DNA of 46,037 nucleotides from Prochloraceae cyanobacterium. Lineage in GTDB: Bacteria; Cyanobacteriota; Cyanobacteriia; Cyanobacteriales; JASJDA01. The stretch lies in NCBI GenBank assembly GCA_030065755.1, contig JASJDA010000055.1:1-46037 (forward strand). Reading direction: 5' to 3'. Of this stretch, positions 1-7,010 are shown piece after piece (the first letter of the stretch is position 1; the number at the start of each line of letters is the position of its first letter). The position numbers and the translations under genes were made by a program. The notes beneath the pieces are model-generated. The model had not been told where the DNA came from and did not search any database. It saw nothing but the letters and a program-made list of their open reading frames with translations.

Positions 1-822
1 TTCAGGTTGGTCGTGATATTGCCATACGTGGTTAACTAATTGATAAGCAAAAGGTAAACTAGCAAAAATTAGTAAAGTACACCAAGAAAAATATCCCAAT
101 AAAACAAACAAAACAGTCAAAAAGAAAATACTAGCTGTAGATAAAGCTAAAACTTTAGCACCTTTTGCCGTACCCAAACGTACAATCGGAGAGCGCTTTC
201 CTGCTGCGAGATCGTCTTTGACTTGATGAAAATGGGAACAAAACAAAATAATTGAAGTAGTAATTCCAATAATTATTGAAGCGGCTAAAGCTACAGGACA
301 AAAAGATTTAGCTTGAGAATAGTAGGCAGCAGCGATCGCCAACGGGCCAAAAGTAATATAACAAATTATCTCCCCTAATCCTTGGTAGCCAAAACGAAAT
401 GGAGGTCCTTGATAACTATATCCCAAGGCACAACACAAAAAGATAAATCCTAATATAGTTAAATCTCGCTGCCACCAACAAATAGCAATTATGCCCAGAA
501 TACCTAATGCCAAGCATAAATTACCAACCCAGAAAACTAAAGATTTATTGCCAGTTAAATTAACAACTGAATGGGCTTTATTAACATCTATTCCCGTTTC
601 TGAATCAAATACGTCATTACTCAGATTTAGCCAAGCAATAATTAAAATTGCTGCACCCAAAAACGTGAAAAATATTTGCGCGTCAAAAATACTTGCTTCC
701 CTAAAAGCAACCGCTGTCCCCACCGTAATAGGTACGATCGCCACGCTATACATCGGTGGTTTAATTGCGGCTAGCCATAATTTGCTTTTACTTGTAGAAT
801 TTGCGATCGATTTGGTAGTCAT
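1..822 (-). CDS. menA: MenA, 2-carboxy-1,4-naphthoquinone phytyltransferase (3' end missing)
   Basis: Membrane prenyltransferase that attaches the phytyl chain to the naphthoquinone ring in phylloquinone synthesis; the product is the A1 cofactor of photosystem I. Reading the minus strand from the ATG at 822 gives 274 codons with no stop before the window edge, so the C-terminus is cut off. The UbiA-family Asp-rich motif is visible as SNDVFDSETGID (about residues 68-79), and a second Asp motif, HQVKDDLAAGKRSP, lies near residue 200. Most of the rest is hydrophobic helices, as expected for this family. The phylloquinone-pathway gene menF lies 1.8 kb away in the opposite orientation. Start chosen because it is the only ATG ahead of the conserved KLWLAAIKPP segment. 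Confidence 0.93.
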   Translation of the reverse strand, partial: MTTKSIANSTSKSKLWLAAIKPPMYSVAIVPITVGTAVAFREASIFDAQIFFTFLGAAILIIAWLNLSNDVFDSETGIDVNKAHSVVNLTGNKSLVFWVGNLCLALGILGIIAICWWQRDLTILGFIFLCCALGYSYQGPPFRFGYQGLGEIICYITFGPLAIAAAYYSQAKSFCPVALAASIIIGITTSIILFCSHFHQVKDDLAAGKRSPIVRLGTAKGAKVLALSTASIFFLTVLFVLLGYFSWCTLLIFASLPFAYQLVNHVWQYHDQPE

Positions 823-830
823 GTTTTTTG

Positions 831-970
831 TTGTTGGCTGTTGGCTATTTGCTATTTGCTGTTGGATGTTGGCTGTTGGCTGTTAATTATCTCACTACTC
901 CCCTATCTCCCCTATCTCCCCCTCTCCCCCTCTCCCCCTCTCCCCTGCTCCCCTGCTCCCCACACTCCCT
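831..970. repeat. Heptad TGTTGGC repeats plus CCCTCTCC polypyrimidine tract
   Basis: Upstream of menA there are degenerate tandem copies of TGTTGGC / TATTTGC (831-885), then a pyrimidine tract of CCCTCTCC-type units (about 895-970). These resemble the short tandemly repeated repetitive (STRR) sequences of cyanobacteria. Related copies occur near 4112, 5394, 11757, 15405, 16404, 29454 and 37890. No gene is visible between 823 and 1007. Confidence 0.85.
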
Positions 971-1007
971 AGACCGTAATTTTGACTTTTGACTGCTTGG
1001 TGCGTCC

Positions 1008-2399
1008 TTACTTGGAGGAAACCTCCAAGCGGGCGCTCCGCTTTTGAGTTTTAACTTCTTCGCGTAGCGACGTTACTGTCATCTGACAACCTCCAGAGGG
1101 AATTATAGTAACACCGCGACGGACTGGTTTAACGGGATGTTTGTCGGAAAGTGCCAATCTGTAGCGAGATAAAACTGTTGCTAAGACTAACTTCATTTCA
1201 AACAAAGACATTGCTTTTCCTATGCAAATGCGATCGCCACCCCCAAAAGGTAGATATTCGTATGAAGAGAATTTGCGATCGATAAATCTTTCGGGTTTAA
1301 ATTTTTCGGGTTCTGAGAATGTTTGAGAGCGATGGTGGGCTAAATAAATACAAGGAACTAAAATTGCTCCTGGTTCGTAATTATAGCCTTCTAGCTCGAT
1401 CGTCTCTTTAACTAACAGAGGCTCTGAAATTATAGCAATAGGGTAAATTCTGATCGCTTCATTGCAAACAGCATTGAGATAAGGGAGTTTAGAAATAGCG
1501 ATCGCGTCAGCATCACTTCCTAAACTTTCCAATTCCCGATCTAATTTCTCTAGTACGCTTGGTTGTTTGTGAACCCAATAAAATGCCCAAGATAAAGCAG
1601 ATGCGATCGTTTCGTGACCTAAAAGCAGCAAAGTCATTAACTGATCCCGCAACACTTCTTTGCTCAGAGGGCTACCTTGTGAGTCTCGTGCCATCATTAA
1701 CAGAGAAAGGATGTCCTCTCCTGTATTTCGATCGCGACGGTCAGCAATTTCAGCGTATACCAGGTCATCTATTTGCTGTCTGCATCTTACAAATCTACCC
1801 CAAGGACTAAAAGCTCCCCAATCTTGCTGTAAAAAGGAAAAGAAAAACTGTACTGAGTTGAGAGGAGAACTCACCCCTGCCAAAAATGGCTTAATCAGTT
1901 GTTTAAAATCTTCGTATCTCGTGCCTTCCTTGAAACCAAATACGACCCTTAAGATTACCTCCAAGGAAATGTCGCACATATTATCTCGGATACAGATCGA
2001 CCGATCGACCTTCCAACCGTCGATTATCTCTTTTGTGATGTCAACTATCGCTTCTCCATAAGCATAGATCTGTTTGCCGTGTAAGGGAGGCATCAACACG
2101 TGACGCATTGCTTGGTGTTGCTTCCCCTCTAACATTATCAAAGATTGCGCCCCTGTAAGTGGCTGAAAAACGTAGGTTAATTTTCCCCACTCGAACTTTT
2201 CTTCCTCTAGAGTAAAAATTTGTTGCAATGTCTGGGGATGGCTGAAAAATACTACAGGTGGTGATTTAGGGCCAAAAAAGCGTAAAGCGAAGGTATCACC
2301 ATAGTTACGGGCGCATTTTTCTAGGAATTCTAGCGGCCGAGCGATAAGATAAGGACTTTGCAGTAAAAAGGGCAATCTGGGACCATCTGGAATTTTCAT
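1008..2399 (-). CDS. Cytochrome P450, CYP110-like
   Basis: Heme monooxygenase of 463 residues. Visible P450 hallmarks are the I-helix motif LLLLGHETIASA, the K-helix ExxR motif in NEAIRIYPIA, the PERF motif (KPERF), and the heme-binding loop FGGGDRICIG with the cysteine thiolate ligand, followed by a helix typical of the cyanobacterial CYP110 group (FEMKLVLATVLSRYRL). CYP110 members are generally linked to fatty-acid or terpenoid oxidation; the substrate cannot be read from sequence. The gene lies between menA and menF, with 190 bp to the divergent menF. The final ~20 residues (around KTQKRSARLEVSSK) come from a repeat-like segment containing a palindrome next to the stop codon, so the natural C-terminus may have been replaced. 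No redox partner is adjacent. Confidence 0.9.
   Translation of the reverse strand: MKIPDGPRLPFLLQSPYLIARPLEFLEKCARNYGDTFALRFFGPKSPPVVFFSHPQTLQQIFTLEEEKFEWGKLTYVFQPLTGAQSLIMLEGKQHQAMRHVLMPPLHGKQIYAYGEAIVDITKEIIDGWKVDRSICIRDNMCDISLEVILRVVFGFKEGTRYEDFKQLIKPFLAGVSSPLNSVQFFFSFLQQDWGAFSPWGRFVRCRQQIDDLVYAEIADRRDRNTGEDILSLLMMARDSQGSPLSKEVLRDQLMTLLLLGHETIASALSWAFYWVHKQPSVLEKLDRELESLGSDADAIAISKLPYLNAVCNEAIRIYPIAIISEPLLVKETIELEGYNYEPGAILVPCIYLAHHRSQTFSEPEKFKPERFIDRKFSSYEYLPFGGGDRICIGKAMSLFEMKLVLATVLSRYRLALSDKHPVKPVRRGVTIIPSGGCQMTVTSLREEVKTQKRSARLEVSSK
1011..1029. repeat. Perfect 8-bp palindrome at the P450 stop codon
   Basis: CTTGGAGG, an AAA loop, then CCTCCAAG. It sits immediately upstream of the P450 stop (1008-1010) on the coding strand, so it is translated. 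It is followed by GC-rich GCGCTCCGC and CGCGTAGCG motifs of the kind scattered through cyanobacterial genomes. It could act as a transcript 3' stabiliser; no T-run follows. Confidence 0.6.
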
Positions 2400-2589
2400 T
2401 AGTAATTCTGGGCCTATGACTTATAATCTACCTTGTACGATCGTTAACTGCTAATATCAAGTTACTTTAAGCAGCTATCGCCTGTAATTATCTCAGATTA
2501 GATTATCTCAAAAGAGTTTAATTTAATAGTCACCAATAACAAGCAAATTTTGGTCGTCGAGTTAGCGCCATGTCTGAGGTTTTTCTTCA

Positions 2590-4029
2590 ATGACAAAATC
2601 CAGGATATCTTTGCCAGTTATCCCTTATTCTACTAATTTGTTTCAAGATTTTAAGAAACTAGATCTTTTTCTCTCTGCTTGTCAGAAAAAACTGTCACGT
2701 AATAAGAGTGGTAAAATTGTCAGTTTCTCCCAACAAATTCCCCTTGTCGATCCTCTAGTTATTATCCAATCCCTCGCCCCCGATCGACTCCATTTTTACT
2801 GGGAAAATCCCTCTAATACTGAGGCGATCGCTGCCTGCGATTCCACTCAATTATTTACTACAGACCACAGCGATCGATTTGTTCAATCCCAACAATTTGT
2901 CCGTAATTGCCTCGCTAAAACTATTAAAATAGGTGACATTCACCTACCTGGTGCTGGTCCTCATTTTTTCTGCAGTTTTACTTTCTTTCCTGACTCTACA
3001 GATCCCTATTCTCCTTTTCCTGCTGCTACAGTTTTTCTTCCTCGCTGGCAAATAGTAAGGAAAAATAACTGCTGCATTTTAGTTGTTAACCTGACCTTTG
3101 ACCAGAAAGAAAATATTAAGTTTATTAGGCAAATAATTAAAGATCGAATTAAAAGTATAGATTGGGAAAAATACTCTCTAATTTCTCGGGAAAATAAAAT
3201 CTTTTCGCACTTAGATAGACAGTTTCGTGAAGATGGAGGGAAGCAATTTAGCTCTACAGTAAACTCTGTCTTAAAGTCTATCGAAAACCAAGAATTTTCT
3301 AAAATTGTTATTGCCGATGTTTTAGATGTAATTTACCCGATCGATTTTAATTTAATACAATCTTTAGATAATTTACGTCAAAGATATCCTGACTGTTATA
3401 TTTTCTCGATCGGTAACGGTCGAGGTCAGAATTTTATTGGTGCTAGTCCAGAACGTTTAATTAGCATATCAGCCCAGCAACTAATTACAGATGCTTTAGC
3501 AGGTTCAGCACCCAGAGGAAAAACTATTTCTGAAGATGTTGCCTTGGCAAATAAACTTTTAAATAGCGAGAAAGAAATCCGAGAACACCAAGCAGTAAGA
3601 GAATATATTATCCAACGGTTGTATCAATTGGGATTGAACCCACAGCGATCGCCCCTACAATTATTAAAATTATCTAATATTCAGCACCTTTGGACGCCAA
3701 TCTATGCTGAAGTTCCATCTGAAATTAGTCCCTTAGATATCGTTGCTCGACTTCATCCTACTCCTGCTGTTGCTGGAGTTCCCAGAGAAATTGCTTGTCA
3801 ACAAATTCGTCACTACGAAACTTTCGATCGCTCTCTCTATGCTGCACCACTTGGCTGGATAGACGATCGGGGAAACAGTCAATTTATAGTCGGCATTCGA
3901 TCGGCTTTAATAGAAGGCAATAAAGCCAGACTCTATGCTGGTAATGGCATTGTTGCAGGTTCCGACCCCGAAAAAGAATTTGCCGAAGTTCAGCTCAAAC
4001 TTCAATCTCTTCTCAAAGCTTTAGTATAA
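2590..4029 (+). CDS. menF: Isochorismate synthase MenF
   Basis: Chorismate-utilising enzyme (479 aa) that converts chorismate to isochorismate, the first step of phylloquinone/menaquinone synthesis. The C-terminal chorismate-binding domain (about residues 215-478) shows GASPERLISI, the ALAGSAPRG segment, the HPTPAVAGVPRE motif, and RLYAGNGIVAGSDPEKE carrying the Mg-binding glutamates. The N-terminal ~200 residues are the less conserved part usual for cyanobacterial MenF. A GAGG lies 9 bases before the ATG. Pairing with menA argues for quinone synthesis rather than siderophore or salicylate metabolism. The gene is followed by a strong hairpin. Confidence 0.92.
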   Translation: MTKSRISLPVIPYSTNLFQDFKKLDLFLSACQKKLSRNKSGKIVSFSQQIPLVDPLVIIQSLAPDRLHFYWENPSNTEAIAACDSTQLFTTDHSDRFVQSQQFVRNCLAKTIKIGDIHLPGAGPHFFCSFTFFPDSTDPYSPFPAATVFLPRWQIVRKNNCCILVVNLTFDQKENIKFIRQIIKDRIKSIDWEKYSLISRENKIFSHLDRQFREDGGKQFSSTVNSVLKSIENQEFSKIVIADVLDVIYPIDFNLIQSLDNLRQRYPDCYIFSIGNGRGQNFIGASPERLISISAQQLITDALAGSAPRGKTISEDVALANKLLNSEKEIREHQAVREYIIQRLYQLGLNPQRSPLQLLKLSNIQHLWTPIYAEVPSEISPLDIVARLHPTPAVAGVPREIACQQIRHYETFDRSLYAAPLGWIDDRGNSQFIVGIRSALIEGNKARLYAGNGIVAGSDPEKEFAEVQLKLQSLLKALV

Positions 4030-4032
4030 AAT

Positions 4033-4078
4033 ACTCCTACCTATCAACAGACCTGGGGTCTGACTGAGAGGTAGGAGT
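4033..4078 (+). terminator. Nested hairpin terminator of menF
   Basis: The outer stem ACTCCTACCT (4033-4042) pairs perfectly with AGGTAGGAGT (4069-4078). Inside it a second stem, CAGACC (4048-4053) with GGTCTG (4057-4062), forms an extended cruciform. It starts 3 bases after the menF stop and is followed by TTTT, fitting intrinsic termination. Confidence 0.75.
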
Positions 4079-4211
4079 TTTCAGTAGCCCTAAGTCATTG
4101 CCAATTGACTTTTTTGCTGTTGGCTGTTGGCTGTTTTTTAGGTGTTGCTGAATCTTGGAATAATTAACTAAACAGCAATAGTTTTGTATTTCATTTTCCC
4201 AGAAAGAATCC

Positions 4212-4552
4212 TCATGCTTTGTAAAACTCAACTCTTCTTCCTGCTAAATCAGCAACTTTATCGATTAAGTCTTGACGCTGTTGTTCGTTTAGGGCCACAA
4301 ATGAATTAGCCAGCGCGATTTTTTCCTCCATCTGTTGAGGATTATTAAACCGCTAATAAAAATCTACATAAATCTATGTAGTCGTGTGACTAGCGGTTGT
4401 CACACTAGCTTGTGGCCTTTAACCACTTTTAGAAGTGCGTCGAGGACGCTTGCCACTAGACCCCTTTTTAACTAAAGCTAAAAATTCATCTGGTAGCTTG
4501 ACCTCTAACTGTCCGTTAGACAAGCTCGTATTATTGCTTTTTAATGAGAGTC
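4212..4552 (-). pseudogene. Two short unrecognised minus-strand open stretches, likely remnants
   Basis: Between menF and the next gene there is no full-length gene. On the minus strand a 39-codon frame with ATG at 4331 and stop at 4212-4214 reads MEEKIALANSFVALNEQQ..., ending EFYKA. Upstream, an open stretch from about 4552 to the stop at 4419 contains GQLEVKLPDEFLALVKKG and a basic Ser/Arg-rich end; it has only a TTG as possible start. Both look protein-like but are too short to identify, and a palindrome cluster separates them. They could be decayed parts of one insertion. Nothing else is evident up to 4768. Confidence 0.3.
4348..4405. repeat. Overlapping, mutually exclusive palindromes
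   Basis: AACCGCTA (4348-4355) can pair with TAGCGGTT (4391-4398), enclosing a second stem CTACATA (4364-4370) / TATGTAG (4375-4381). TAGCGGTT is also the loop of a third perfect stem, GTGTGAC (4384-4390) / GTCACAC (4399-4405). The outer and third stems interlock, so the strand could form a pseudoknot or alternate between two folds. Confidence 0.7.
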
Positions 4553-4768
4553 AAAGTATGGAACCTGTACGTGCTTTTCTATCATCACAATAGACTAGGC
4601 GTTACAAGTAGCTTTTACTCTCAATTGAGAACATAACATATAACGAACACAAATACTAGTAATTAAGTATTCGTTTATACATAATGTAGATCTTTGTTGA
4701 GATTATCGTTAACTGTTAATAACTCCTTGTCTTCTAGCCTCTTTTACCTCAGTTGTATTTAGGTAAGT

Positions 4769-5140
4769 TTAGCGAAGTTGTCTAATGTAGGTGCGATGAC
4801 CGTGTTTGTGAACGTAATACTCATGACCGCGTTTATCGACGTAAATATACCGATTGTCTCTTGGATGTCTGCGATAGTGACGACCGTCCCGATGAACCCG
4901 ATAGCGGCGACCTTCATGGATATAATAACGGCCGCCGTTGTTATCGCGATGATGTGTCCTAATACCGAAAGGTGTTTGGATAGTAATGTCAGCTATATAA
5001 TCGGTCCGATCGCTAGTCTCTATTAAATTAAGAGGATGGTTTTTGGCAAGAGCTGTTTCTGGCAATAGAGGAAGAAAAAATGCGACTCCCAAGGTTAAAA
5101 AGCTTGAATAACAAGCTAACTTGCTGAATTTTATCTTCAT
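4769..5140 (-). CDS. Small secreted basic Tyr/His/Arg-rich protein, unknown function
   Basis: A 123-residue protein starting at ATG 5140 with a clear signal peptide: MKIKFSKL, a hydrophobic stretch, then PLLPETALA as a plausible cleavage region. The mature part is rich in Tyr, His, Arg, Gly and Asp with repeated short units such as GRRYRVHRDGRHYRR, RYIYVDKRGH and EYYVHKHGHRTY. This suggests a periplasmic or surface protein that may bind metal or polyanion. The frame is open upstream to a TTG at 5179, but the internal ATG starts exactly at the signal peptide and is preferred. I recognise no named family. It is monocistronic, followed by an AT-rich gap. Confidence 0.65.
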   Translation of the reverse strand: MKIKFSKLACYSSFLTLGVAFFLPLLPETALAKNHPLNLIETSDRTDYIADITIQTPFGIRTHHRDNNGGRYYIHEGRRYRVHRDGRHYRRHPRDNRYIYVDKRGHEYYVHKHGHRTYIRQLR

Positions 5141-5386
5141 AATCTTAAAATCCGTTCTCTTTAGTTCTCTTTTGGACAAATGGATAATTTACTTTAATTA
5201 TTTTATTTTCATATCATCTTAATAAATATTCCAGTATTTTTACAAGATTTACACGGCAACTTTACATAATCTTTAAATAAGCGATCGATCTAGGAGTAAA
5301 AGATATAATAAAAAGTTATCTTTTTTTTTAAAATATTGCAGTCTGAGTAAAGTTTATAAACCAGGAGATTGCTGATTGCTGTTTGT

Positions 5387-6706
5387 TTATAACTCTCTCC
5401 CCCTCTCCCTCTCTCCCCCTCTCCCCTTCCCCCTTCTCCTAATTCTCGGTTCAATAATATGAGAATCTACATCATAATATTCAGCAGCTTGAGACATATT
5501 AAAATTGAGTAATTTTTCTTCTCCAAGCTGGCGTTTTTCTGTCGGTTTAATAGGTTTAATACCTAGAGATTTTACGATCTCTTGAGCCACTGCTTTTGCT
5601 AATAATGGAGGTACAGAATTGCCAATTTGTCGAAACCCATGCCACTTAGTAACGTGAAATCTAAACCAGTCAGGATAGGAATGCAGCCGCGCTGCTTCTC
5701 TAGCAGTAATACAACGGGGTATATGAGGATGAATTGGTCGAGGAGAAGTGTAAGCACCTCGACTACTTGGCGTTCCTGCTCTCAAAGTGTTAGATAAACC
5801 GTTTGGAGGTAACTTATAAAAGCGACTAATTGGCTCTGTTTTTCCATGTGGGGTACGAGCAAATCGAGAAATTGATTTAGGGGTATGTTTTGTTGCCAAA
5901 CTAGATGTAAGTATTCTGGGATCGTATTGGCGATCGTATGAGTAATTATCTCTTACAGAACACAAACCGCGCAATTTTTCAGCATAATTACTTGGTTTTC
6001 CATACTCGGCTATTACCCAGTCTCTTTTTTCTAATTCTAGATAGTTATTAACTTCTGGTAAGTCCCCAATTGCCTCTTCAACTGTGGGAGTTTTCAAAGC
6101 TTTAGCAATGCTTGTTTTATGGGGTGTTGGTTGAGTAAATGGTTGGGGATATTTAGGTAATTCAAAACCTTTTCTGCATCCAAGTAAAAATAATCTTTGT
6201 CGCTTTTGGGGAACTCCGTAATTAGCTGCATTGAGTACTTGATAATTTTCCTCTACTTGGTAGCCATTATCTTGAAATTCTGCAATCAATTCTTCAAGTA
6301 ATTGTCGATGTTTTCCGATCGCCATTCCTCGAACATTTTCCATAACAAAATACTTGGGTTGTAGTTCCAACACCAATCGCATAAAATGATTGACTAAAGA
6401 ATTTCTAGAATCGTCTAAAAGTCGCTTTCCAATTAAAGAAAAACCCTGACAAGGTGGTCCGCCAAATACTACATCTATATCTCGGTTTCCAATAGAAGAT
6501 AGATTTCTAATATCTTTTCCTGTCGTCTCAGTTACGCTGCGACATAATACAGACCAAAAAGGAAAGTTAAATTCGTGAGCAGCACAATGAATGGGATCTA
6601 TTTCTACCGCAGCAAGTACGTCGAACCCTGCTTGTTCAAAACCAAGAGTCATTCCTCCCGCACCAGCATATAAGTCTACAGCAATTGGTCTTCTTGTTAT
6701 TCCCAC
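5387..6706 (-). CDS. C5-cytosine DNA methyltransferase, solitary
   Basis: Transfers a methyl group from S-adenosylmethionine to C5 of cytosine in DNA. Family motifs appear in order: motif I DLYAGAGGMTLGF (about residues 11-23), motif IV GGPPCQGFS with catalytic Cys86, motif VI MENVRG (122-127), motif VIII PQKRQRLF, the variable target-recognition region, then motif IX/X (REAARLHSYPDWF and QIGNSVPPLLA). No restriction endonuclase gene is nearby, so it is probably an orphan methylase. Cyanobacterial orphan enzymes of this type include M.Ssp6803I and Anabaena DmtC, which methylate CGATCG, the core of the HIP1 sequence abundant here; that specificity is inference. The last ~17 residues (RRRGKGRGGERERGREL) are read from a polypyrimidine repeat, so the C-terminus has been remodelled by it. 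Confidence 0.93.
   Translation of the reverse strand: MGITRRPIAVDLYAGAGGMTLGFEQAGFDVLAAVEIDPIHCAAHEFNFPFWSVLCRSVTETTGKDIRNLSSIGNRDIDVVFGGPPCQGFSLIGKRLLDDSRNSLVNHFMRLVLELQPKYFVMENVRGMAIGKHRQLLEELIAEFQDNGYQVEENYQVLNAANYGVPQKRQRLFLLGCRKGFELPKYPQPFTQPTPHKTSIAKALKTPTVEEAIGDLPEVNNYLELEKRDWVIAEYGKPSNYAEKLRGLCSVRDNYSYDRQYDPRILTSSLATKHTPKSISRFARTPHGKTEPISRFYKLPPNGLSNTLRAGTPSSRGAYTSPRPIHPHIPRCITAREAARLHSYPDWFRFHVTKWHGFRQIGNSVPPLLAKAVAQEIVKSLGIKPIKPTEKRQLGEEKLLNFNMSQAAEYYDVDSHIIEPRIRRRGKGRGGERERGREL
5394..5440. repeat. Polypyrimidine CCCTCTCC tract encoding the methyltransferase tail
   Basis: A near-continuous C/T tract of the same type as at 895-970, 11790-11846 and 15405-15470. It overlaps the 3' end of the methyltransferase gene, where it is translated as Arg/Gly/Glu-rich sequence. 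Confidence 0.8.
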
Positions 6707-7010
6707 AGCTATACTGCTAATTTCTGCTTTAATTAATTTAGATCTAAAGTACTAAAGTATAACTTAGCAATAGTAGGAGCTCGATCGATTTGCAGCAAAA
6801 GTATTGCAGAAAACACCGTAACATTTTAAATATATTAATGTATTATGTAAACTAAGGAGAAGTAATGTTGTTACAACTCTACTAATCCGTTCGCTCACCT
6901 GGGGAAAAATTTTGAAGCTCTAAGAACATAGCGCAGCTAGGTCTTAGATTCTAGTCCTATCTCCCTAAGCGCCAGACAAAGATTATGTTCGCAGTATTTT
7001 GGAGGTTTAG
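6707..7010. other. Divergent intergenic region with a possible 6-codon leader ORF
   Basis: The gap between the methyltransferase and the ABC exporter is AT-rich. The only local signal is AAGGAG (6854-6859) spaced 5 bases from ATG 6865, opening the tiny frame MLLQLY with stop at 6883-6885. This could be a translated leader of the exporter mRNA or chance. The exporter has its own strong GGAGG just before its ATG. I see no tRNA and no riboswitch I can name. Confidence 0.25.

Noticed and set aside
831-970. CRISPR array
   Set aside because: The heptad and pyrimidine tracts have 7-8 bp units without unique spacers of constant length; no cas genes are present.
4037-4231. 64-codon minus-strand frame after menF
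   Set aside because: It is formed partly by the terminator hairpin and heptad repeats and shows no protein-like pattern.
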